Source: Leptidea sinapis
Taxonomy: Eukaryota; Arthropoda; Insecta; Lepidoptera; Pieridae
Length of the DNA: 64,000 nucleotides
Direction: 5' to 3'
Assembly: GCF_905404315.1 (NCBI RefSeq)
Contig: NC_066301.1
Coordinates: 2,418,001 to 2,482,000 of the forward strand
Position 1 is the first letter of the stretch. Each line of letters starts with the position of its first letter. The notes under the pieces were generated by a model. That model saw nothing but the letters and a program-made list of their open reading frames with translations, was not told the origin of the DNA and ran no database searches. Both the position numbers and the translations under genes were made by a program. Positions 58,901-64,000 of this stretch are shown one piece after another.

Positions 58901-61393
58901 ACTTTTACTAACCGTTGAAACTGTTTAGTAACTGTTGTTTATGAGAAAATGTGGCAAGAATCTAATTGCTACTCTTTTAAATCAACATTAACATCGTTTT
59001 GCATATCATGTTAATTACAATTTATAAATATAAAGAAGGTAAATTAATAAAAAGAACCACAAGAGTTTGAGTACATTAGATGCATCAAACAAATTTCAAA
59101 TAAGTATTAGCAACATGTAGCAAATTTCCCGAAGGCGACGCAAGGACCAGCTGCATACCTAGATTTTAGTGAAGGGAACGAACCGACCAACGACACCGCC
59201 AAAAGCAATGAAATTAAAGGGAACATGAAGAAGCCTGCCATAAGAACTCAACCAACTAACAACAAAGAATATACATATACCTGCATACTATGCAATGATC
59301 ACTAATATATTTATGTATCTATTTCTGAGTGTTCCTTAATTATATTGGCCATTGAATATTTTTTCGATACTGGCCGCCTACATTTTATATACAAAACAAT
59401 TGACTGTTTTTTTTATTATAATTAGGGACGAGACGAGCAGGACGTCCAACGGATGGAAATTGATACGCTCTGCCCATTACAACGCAGTGCCGCTCAGGAT
59501 TCTTGAAAAAACCCAAAAATTCTCAGCGGCACTACAATTGCGCTTGTCATCTTGAGAGATAAGACGTTTTGTCTGGCCAGTAATTTCATTAGCTACGGTG
59601 CCCTTCGGACCGAAACACAATACTGCTTACACATTACTGCTTCACGGCAGAAATAGGCACCGATGTGGTATCCATAATCTAGACTGTTTTAAAAATATCT
59701 TTATAGGCTATCCGAAAGATATGATAGAAAATTCTGCGTTCAGTTTTTAAAAGTTATATTTGTAATTGATTAGAAAATTATACTTAGTTTAAGTATGAAA
59801 GCACTATGAGAACGTTAGATAATCCATCCTCATTAGAAATCATTAACATTCTCTCTTAATAATCATCTTCATCAATTAATCTTACCTGAGCAATGTACTA
59901 TCCATGTTTACTTCTTGAACCTACGAAATTAATTTTTAAATTATTTATTTTCCAGCCTACATTTGCGACTTCAAGCTCAAGTATGTGGGTTACACTATTC
60001 AAGCCTGAACAGCATCAAAAGTGTAACTTTTCTAGCTTGGAAGTTATATTGATTGGGGGCAGCGCTATGCACCCAACACTGTTGCAATACATGAAGGTAC
60101 TGAATAAATATAAATAATGACGAATTAGAATAATACCAAAAACTTTTATTTAATATTGTGAATAAGTTAACGAAATACCATCAATAGCATTATACGCTAA
60201 GATAAAAGGTCCTATACCTTTTGATTACAACTTGAGCCAAAATTTGATTCTATCAATTGTATAATATGCTAAGACTTCGCTGAAGTCGGCGTACCCAAGC
60301 CAGTCTCGTTCACAACATTCACGAAGCTGTTTAATAATAATAATAATATTGACACACTCTTACACAAATTATATTGCCCCAAACTAGGCATAGCCTGTAC
60401 TATGGGTACAAGACAACGATATATTTAAATCAATATACTTACTTAAACATACATAAATACATATAAACATCCATGACTCGGAAACAAACATCCATATTCA
60501 TCTTATAAATGTTTGCACCTACCGGGATTCGAACCCGGGACCTCTAGCTTAGCAGTCAGGGTCACTAACCATTCGGCTATATAGGTCGTCGTTTTGTTAC
60601 GGACGTAGTTAACGCGTTAGTAGAAGGGTTCCATGATCCACGAACATCAATCGCCTTAAATACTGACAATAGCATAATAAAAACCAGAAAAAGCCAACTT
60701 ACAAGGATATCAGAATCTATCAGGATGAGTTAAATGTCTCATCATCACGGAAGGTCTAATTCTAGGGAAAGTTCTGTAGTTATAATTTGGTAGGTAGTGT
60801 AACTATTGTAGGTTTTATATACTGTTCGCTAGGAGATATCCTGGATGGACGAAAGGAAAAACTGGGTTGAGCTATTGTTAAGTTCATGTTGTTCGTTAGG
60901 TCCAGCTTATATTTATTACATATTCCAGCTAATAAGGATTGCAAGAAATAGCACCAACCAAATTTATACATTCCACCTTCTACTTATAACTGTTTGCTAT
61001 TTTCATAGTAATTATTATCTGTAAGTGTAGCATTTTCTTTTGAACTCTTTAAAAAGATGGAAAGTGGAAACTTATAATTGGCGTTTAGAATTTTGTTAGA
61101 TAATTCGTTATCAATTTGGTCTCCCCAGAATACGAACCATGGTGGTTCACGTGTATTATACGATATATGATAATTCATGTCAATAGACGACACCTAAGCG
61201 GATCGCAGCAATATACTTTTAGATTGAAGTTAATACAGCAAACATGTAAGTGTTCCTTTTTCAACAGAATATTATACCCAATACTACTATAGTAAACATG
61301 TATGGGATGAGTGAGTGTTCTGGTCCAGGATTTCTCCCCGATCCGTATGTACCTGAATCTATAGGAAGACCGATTCCGTACCTGAAGCACAGG
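40918..61393 (+). CDS. Acyl-CoA synthetase, luciferase/4CL-like (gene B), exons 1-7
   Basis: Tandem paralogue of gene A. Coding exons seen: 40918-41073, 53824-54031, 55195-55393, 55995-56117, 57336-57510, 59956-60096 and 61268-61393. Lengths (156, 208, 199, 123, 175, 141, 126) and phases equal gene A exon for exon. Residues 1-376 are covered; the equivalents of gene A exons 8-11 (GDI, hinge, C-terminal Lys) are not found before 64000 and should lie beyond the right edge. Motifs present: ATSGTTGLPK, GGSAMHP, and YGMSE in place of YGQSE. The A4 segment SPVQWFSAIF has the same Gln-Trp replacement of the usual His pair as gene A. All splice sites are GT-AG; the exon 4 donor is the weak gtttgt at 56118. 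No frame damage is seen, so it looks functional. Intron 1 is 12.7 kb and full of transposons. It is probably an ATP-dependent acid:CoA ligase; substrate unknown. Confidence 0.9.
41166..41425 (+). repeat. SINE family S1, near full length
   Basis: Plus-strand copy with a small internal deletion after 'attacaatgcag'. Intron 1 of gene B, abutting a Helitron-like end. Confidence 0.75.
41430..41588 (+). mobile_element. Helitron-like non-autonomous 3' end
   Basis: Contains 'ctctggaaccataaggc' and 'agagacttgaaatttggtag', words typical of lepidopteran Helitron-type elements. It ends 'gaacaacgtctgtcgttgca' then 'gctagt', matching the CTAG-type Helitron terminus, with a short caacg/cgttg hairpin before it. 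The 5' end is not identified. Confidence 0.55.
41690..42000. repeat. MITE with 'acggccgttcccaat' ends
   Basis: A 311-bp element with inverted ends of about 40 bp, the outer 13 exact ('acggccgttccca'). An internal perfect 12-bp stem ('gtcccaatataa', 41775-41786, with 41809-41820) is an extra feature. Intron 1 of gene B. Confidence 0.75.
42486..42850. repeat. Possible MITE, weak inverted ends
   Basis: 'actccgcgccgtg' near the left end and the complement of 'actccgtgtcacc' near the right end are opposed, followed by opposed 'gcacc' words. The GC-richer content stands out. Support is weak. Confidence 0.35.
43006..43190 (-). repeat. tRNA-like SINE candidate
   Basis: On the minus strand a B box (ggttcgaatcc) sits after 'gacattgggtgatccggaaagcagaagaccc'. 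An AT-rich body containing 'ttcttaaaaatccgagcaag' follows. I recognise this as a common lepidopteran short repeat. Only one copy is in this window. Confidence 0.5.
43200..43990. other. Intron 1 of gene B, unassigned part
   Basis: AT-rich, with no recognised repeat or exon. Confidence 0.35.
43997..44241. repeat. MITE with 'acacatg.tcggatttggta' ends
   Basis: The inverted ends 44006-44037 and 44203-44234 match at about 30 of 32 bases ('acacatggtcggatttggta' against its complement). The interior is less AT-rich, with an (ata/aat) run in the middle. The ends may extend another 8-10 bp with mismatches. Confidence 0.8.
44242..45249. other. Intron 1 of gene B, unassigned part
   Basis: No shared repeat or coding signal recognised. 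Confidence 0.35.
45250..45985 (+). pseudogene. LINE RT C-terminal remnant with 3' tail
   Basis: Two frames give typical non-LTR RT C-terminal blocks: 'NHHVDFICSKLRIILGKFY' with 'SLVESIIDNALDSYGV' (45310-45470), then 'HNHDTRLMSAGKFEVPRIK', 'LKKRLPYLLNSLPEDIR' and 'KFKTKLKKYLL' (45661-45848, stop). An 'aataaagaaaataaataaa' tail ends near 45985. The catalytic core is missing. It resembles CR1/Jockey-type LINEs and is a different family from J, K and L. Confidence 0.65.
47092..47408 (+). pseudogene. Helitron Rep/helicase N-terminal relic
   Basis: Starts at ATG 47092 with MPRRRRPDLGRRSQSNV then a stop, matching the usual start of lepidopteran Helitron proteins. About 200 bp later a second frame reads RTDKTPAGEHTRSFNTPT then TDEVAVVIVGEN, a block found before the Rep domain in such proteins. 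The Rep nuclease and helicase domains are missing. Deletion and frameshifts make it non-functional. Confidence 0.65.
47589..48832 (+). mobile_element. Mariner-type transposon, DD41D (rosa-like)
   Basis: The 1244-bp element has inverted ends 'caaggtgggccaaaagaaat' and (reverse complement of the right) 'caggatgggccaaaagaagt' next to TA duplicates at 47587-47588 and 48833-48834. It contains one broken transposase gene and sits inside a Helitron remnant in intron 1 of gene B. Confidence 0.85.
47593..48718 (+). pseudogene. DD41D mariner transposase, broken
   Basis: N-terminal helix-turn-helix region ('PQERGIIVSIFLCNNSSVV') runs to a TAG at 47938. The frame then resumes through 'TTTVDGARYRAMLTEFFLPQ' to a stop at 48388-48390 in the 'MWFQ-DGATAHTA' block, which holds the second catalytic Asp. 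'WPARSPDLTVSDF' supplies the third, 41 residues later, the spacing of the rosa/DD41D group. The final block ends ADIIFST-stop at 48718. There are at least two stops and frame changes near 48125, 48390 and 48580. Not functional. Confidence 0.85.
48865..50002. other. Intron 1 of gene B, unassigned part
   Basis: Mostly AT-rich. A segment at about 49160-49480 is less AT-rich, with repeated 'cgcacgag/ctcgtgcg' and 'tttgcgtg' words, possibly a decayed MITE. A 60-bp S1 fragment is at 49795-49855 (-). Confidence 0.35.
49795..49855 (-). repeat. SINE family S1 scrap
   Basis: Matches the S1 'tgtgtttc.gt.tgaa' to 'taatgagaga' block on the minus strand. Confidence 0.5.
50014..53008 (+). mobile_element. 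Jockey-like LINE family J, full-span but internally damaged
   Basis: An 11-bp direct repeat (aaaataattaa, 50003-50013 and 53009-53019) flanks the element, so this insertion can be delimited exactly. The 5'UTR starts 'ctgccctgtactttccccgg'. Then come an apurinic-type endonuclease domain and reverse transcriptase, and an A-rich tail. It is the reference copy for all family J fragments listed. At 3.0 kb it is short for a complete Jockey element because of internal loss (see the ORF entry). It lies in intron 1 of gene B, about 800 bp before exon 2. Confidence 0.88.
50395..52956 (+). pseudogene. Family J endonuclease/reverse transcriptase ORF, broken
   Basis: The frame starts at ATG 50395. The endonuclease region shows CNIRGIHSN, FLTETQIS, VVLGDFNGHNAEWLG (about 50845) and LGTSDHCL. 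A frame shift occurs at about 50838 and others follow to 51160. RT blocks: SLDVRKSSGPDGISAMVL (about 51770), a shifted ANYRPIALISLLSKITE (about 51955), SLDIAKAFDRVWHKALLSKL (about 52155, first catalytic Asp region) and NAGVPQGCVLSPTLFLLHL (about 52325). The sequence then jumps directly to KKLGVINRVRQYFKP at about 52390. The YADD/FADD catalytic box and about 100 residues expected between are deleted. The C-terminal part stays open to a stop at about 52846. Non-functional. Confidence 0.88.
53040..53255 (+). repeat. Possible LINE C-terminal scrap
   Basis: An open stretch reads RTVCTNNIFRHNRSSTNLAY ... LNLFNSTSTRFRRNVIDSLR and stops at 53250. It resembles the short C-terminal tails of some lepidopteran LINEs. 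It has no splice sites and no other copy here. Confidence 0.4.
53440..53560 (+). repeat. SINE family S1, degenerate middle part
   Basis: Recognisable blocks 'atgctaagtctcattatgcc', 'agtaat.tcactagctac' and 'ttcac.gcagaa'. Confidence 0.55.
53660..53725 (-). repeat. LINE family L 3'UTR scrap
   Basis: The 'cagacctgagaa' and 'ggcgcaa..a.ctgagcgg' block on the plus strand is the complement of the family L 3'UTR. Confidence 0.5.
54176..54312 (+). repeat. LINE family L 3'UTR
   Basis: 'gcccgctgagtttcttgcgc' to 'aataaaaatatttgaatttg'. The 3' terminus is shared with 55440-55738. Intron 2 of gene B. Confidence 0.7.
54350..54480 (-). repeat. tRNA-derived SINE family S2, 5' half
   Basis: Minus-strand head with A box and a mutated B box, plus the first part of the body. 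The tail is missing. Intron 2 of gene B. Confidence 0.6.
54632..54943 (-). mobile_element. Non-autonomous Helitron
   Basis: On the minus strand it begins TC (54943-54942) with 'tctaatatataaaattctcg' after T, and ends CTAG (54635-54632) followed by T. The 3' part 'caatacaacgtttgctgggt' is typical of lepidopteran Helitrons. It is 312 bp with no coding capacity, in intron 2 of gene B. Confidence 0.7.
55058..55134 (+). repeat. Family J LINE internal scrap (endonuclease part)
   Basis: Matches 50615-50688 ('catgtcggggtatgagtg', 'tctgctgtcaccgtctcggc'). It is an internal piece without either LINE end, just upstream of gene B exon 3. Confidence 0.65.
55440..55738 (+). repeat. LINE family L 3' end
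   Basis: Starts in the RT C-terminus (RLCGKGYYDINDFL-like, then a frame change) and runs through the 3'UTR to 'gaatttgaatttt'. Lies in intron 3 of gene B, 47 bp after exon 3. Confidence 0.7.
56589..56606. repeat. (CT)n microsatellite
   Basis: Nine CT units in intron 4 of gene B. Confidence 0.8.
56695..56962 (+). repeat. SINE family S1, near full length
   Basis: Plus-strand copy with small deletions, in intron 4 of gene B. Confidence 0.7.
57650..58708. mobile_element. 1.06-kb DNA element with about 80-bp GC-rich inverted ends
   Basis: The ends 'tataggccgaccgtttatct...' (57650 onward) and the complement of 58629-58708 match at about 73 of 80 bases and include a GC-rich block ('caggggcgcggggg'). 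Next to the left end is a perfect 17-bp GC stem (57727-57743 with 57784-57800). The interior is AT-rich, with tcgat/atcgt-type words and no credible transposase. It is a non-autonomous element of unknown superfamily in intron 5 of gene B. Confidence 0.82.
58720..59400. other. Intron 5 of gene B, unassigned part
   Basis: AT-rich, with a short duplicated word 'agatacaatataatacaatt' near 58810-58850. Nothing else recognised. Confidence 0.35.
59424..59690 (+). repeat. SINE family S1, near full length
   Basis: Plus-strand copy, the most regular in the window at its head ('agggacgagacgagcaggac'), in intron 5 of gene B. Confidence 0.75.
60340..60595 (-). repeat. tRNA-derived SINE family S2, full length
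   Basis: Minus-strand copy with intact A and B boxes (B box 'ggttcgaatcc') and an (att)n 3' tail at 60340-60352. Intron 6 of gene B. Confidence 0.78.
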
Positions 61394-63060
61394 GTGAGTA
61401 CTACTATTTATTCGATAATATTATTTTCTATACTTTTTTATAAAATATCGGGGACTAGATGATTTTTTTAAGGTTCCAATTAAGATCATTTACTATCGCG
61501 AATTTCTGGAAAAAAAGATGAGCGTCAGTTCCGTCAAGTCAATTCCGAACCAACATTCATGAAATGCATTGTTACTATTGATGTGACCTGGGTTTTTAAG
61601 CTAGACATGCATAATAGTCAATAAGCTTTATAGTCGCCTGATTTCTTTAACTATCGCTGTTTTGTGTACTCAGAGTTCTTACCGGAAGCTCAAACGGTGA
61701 ATAAAGCATATTATTTGAGCGTTATATGGCATTAAGGAGAACAAATTCGCTTAAAAAGGGCAGATTCGTAGAAGTCTTGAATTTTTGAACTTCGTAAATA
61801 TACCTTAGCGCAAAGCCGTCATTGTGAATATTTGACCAAAAACTTAAAAAATAACATCAAACAACTACCTTATTCACCAGTTATACAAACATCAAAAAAG
61901 TCTAAGCAACATGTACTAATTTAAATTTTAGGATCGTTTTTCACATAATAACGTTGTATTTTATTTTTAAAATAATATTTTTAGGGTCCTATGGTGTAAA
62001 AGTAACAGCTATTGTCTTTATAAGTTCTTTTAATGACAGAAATTAACAATATACTGCAGAAACGAAGGTACATAAGCAACTACACATTTTTTTAACAAAA
62101 TGAAAGGAAAATGGGACTTTTGATCCTAATGGTTAACAAGTTGAAATATACTTTAAAAAAAAGGGTATATTTTTCTGATGTAAAATACAAAAAACTAGCT
62201 CATTTTGCGATCTACAAACATTAAAATAAAGAAAATCGATTAAAATTACGTAATCGAATGAATATATTTTAATCGATTAAAATAACATTAAGATCCAGTT
62301 TTTTTTTATTTCAATAATATAAGTAAGGTGCACAGTTTATGTTCGAATAATTATTATGAATAAAATATATGATTTTATTAGGAAGAAAACAGAGCTGAGC
62401 AATTATTTTACTATAAATAAATCGATCAATAAATCGATTTACAAAAAGTCGATACTAATGAAATCCTTGTTCCTCAACGCTAACTTCACTTTGACAGTCT
62501 TGACAGATAATTTCGTTTCTTCGTCATTGTCAATTCGTGTTTTGTTGTATTCGTTGAGTTACCGACTTGTTAAGGACGCGTTTACGAATCCGACAAAAAT
62601 AAGATGTTTTTCGGTAGAATTTGTGATGAAATGAAACTAAGTCTAACAAAACTAAAAATTGCCACAAATAGCTTACTTCTTTATCTCCAATTAGCGGGAA
62701 ATATTTGCTTTGAAATTTTGACATTTTATGGCGTAAAAACGATTATCCGTTACCTCTTCACACAAAATTGACGAAATGGGGCTTCATTCAGGATCAGTTT
62801 TCTGCTACAACTTACACAATTTTGGCTCTTAAAAATTATGTAAGAAATGCTATAGTCGTGGTAGGGTGGTCGCCGTCGTGGGTAGACACTGTGTCGGTTG
62901 TAAGCAGCAGCTCGTACTCGGAAAGATCGCTGTACGAACATGAATATTTTTATAAGCTATACAATACTGTCTTTGATACTTTACATATTTTGTACGCAGA
63001 CAGATTTTCAATAAATTATGTTTCTGTTTTTTTTGGAGAATTAGTGATTTATACGTTCAT
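61394..63060. other. Intron 7 of gene B or beyond, no exon found
   Basis: The equivalent of gene A exon 8 (NPETEEEI...GELWLKGP) is not found here. The sequence is AT-rich, with an inverted word 'aatcgattaaaat' (62234-62246) / 'attttaatcgatt' (about 62267-62279) and no shared repeats. Several overlapping open frames around 62350-63000 have no motif and are not called. Confidence 0.4.
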
Positions 63061-63340
63061 CTCTATTAAATCGAAATCCAAGATGACGCCTATGTAATTG
63101 ACCAACTTCTCTTCATGGGTGTCATTTTCATGGTTTTCGACGACAACAATAACGAATATCGGATCAAAATCGAAATCCAAGATGGCGCCTATGAAATTTA
63201 CCAACTTCTCTTCATGGGTGTCATTTTCATGGTTTTCGGGGTCAACAATAACGAATATCGGGTCAAAATCGAAATCCAAGATGGCACCTGTGAAATTTAC
63301 CAACTTGTCTTCATGGGTGTCATTTTCATGGTTTTTTTAT
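63060..63340. repeat. 99-bp minisatellite, about 2.7 units
   Basis: Successive units begin at 'cgaaatccaagatg' at 63072, 63171 and 63270, giving a 99-bp period with few differences. Because 99 is divisible by three, every frame repeats in register and long open frames appear on both strands. No splice or start context supports a gene. Confidence 0.85.
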
Positions 63341-63344
63341 TATA

Positions 63345-64000
63345 ATAAATAAAAATTTAAAATTTTATCTGGTTCAAAAATACAGAAATCTTATTACTAA
63401 TAACAATATTATGGACATTACAAAACCAAAATGGTGTCTAGTCAGCATTATGTTGAGAATTTTACTTCTCAACGCTGGTATTCTCTAGATACCGAGACAC
63501 AGACTTTGAGAATTAAATATTTATATATTTATAATACCACAAGTCTACTGCTACCATAAATATTGGCAATAAAATTATATATGTACCTATATATACAAAA
63601 AATCCCCTTCATCCCCTTTTTAACCACAAGAAGCTCCAACCTTCTTATCAATTATTACCACCATATTATCTTAAGAATAGTTATTTCAATAGGTATTGTA
63701 AACATAAGGTATAAGCTATTACAAAAATTAAACGTATCTCTTCCTTAATCCCGCATTATTTTCAAAAGGCCAAAGGAAATGTCATGTATCAAACCTGAAT
63801 CTATCTTTCAAAGACCTATCTAACCGATACCCCACAAGGTAACTCGTATTTTTTTCAACTCCACTTTCAGGGGAGGTGTCCTTAGGGGGAAGCTACGTCC
63901 AAAGCACCAGACAACACAAAAAATGGCGTGCGTACAAGGCACACATGTCATAAATGAAACTTATTTGAGAAAACCAAATTTTAAATCTCGTTTATATTAA
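63345..64000. other. Right edge, nothing recognised
   Basis: AT-rich; probably still within the last introns or flank of gene B. Confidence 0.3.

Noticed and set aside
62356..62634. 92-residue open frame near the right edge
   Set aside because: Low-complexity Lys/Ser/Asn-rich start, no motif, overlapping frames on the other strand, and no match to the missing gene B exons.
63049..63352. 84-residue repeat protein on either strand
   Set aside because: A period divisible by three keeps all frames open. There is no splice site, start context or recognised repeat-protein motif.
1..64000. CRISPR array, bacterial operon or prophage
   Set aside because: The window has spliced genes, poly-A signals and eukaryotic retrotransposons. 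No short regularly spaced repeats or prokaryotic gene layout were seen.

Overview
The window is eukaryotic and almost certainly from a moth or butterfly (Lepidoptera). It is AT-rich, has small exons with canonical GT-AG introns, and is packed with repeats typical of lepidopteran genomes: tRNA-derived SINEs, non-LTR retrotransposon 3' ends, Helitrons with TC...CTAG ends, Tc1/mariner elements and MITEs. Assignment to order comes from recognising repeat and gene families. No species can be named.

Host genes. (1) At the left, on the minus strand, is the first coding exon (2175-2247) of a fatty-acid-binding-protein-like gene; the rest lies beyond the left edge. (2) On the plus strand a complete 11-exon gene (22280-37106) encodes a 551-residue member of the AMP-binding acyl-CoA synthetase / firefly-luciferase-like / 4-coumarate-CoA-ligase-like family. 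(3) Next to it in the same orientation is a tandem paralogue (exons 1-7 at 40918-61393) whose first seven exons match gene 2 exactly in length and phase; its last exons lie beyond the right edge. All three families handle fatty or carboxylic acids, but nothing here shows that they work together.

Layout. 1-2.9 kb: SINE and LINE debris plus the FABP-like exon. 2.9-21 kb: intergenic repeat field with SINEs, 5'-truncated Jockey-like LINE tails, an RTE 3' end, a MULE transposase remnant, an R1-like LINE 3' end, a 67-bp-arm hairpin, a mariner remnant, an almost intact Tc1 element and foldback elements. 21-37 kb: synthetase gene A with repeat-filled introns. 37-41 kb: intergenic LINE tails and a candidate promoter for gene B. 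41-61 kb: gene B, whose 12.7-kb first intron holds a Helitron remnant with a mariner nested in it and a full-span Jockey-like LINE with its target duplication. Intron 5 carries a 1.06-kb element with long GC-rich inverted ends. 61-64 kb: no recognised exon, and a 99-bp minisatellite.

Most of the DNA is transposon-derived, and several insertions are nested. No obviously new multi-gene system is visible. The most unusual items are the duplicated synthetases with an altered A4 motif, the long hairpin at 8.2 kb, a tRNA-like sequence inside an inverted-repeat element, the GC-rich inverted-repeat element, the 33-codon-period minisatellite, and a possible duplicated promoter/5'UTR upstream of gene A.
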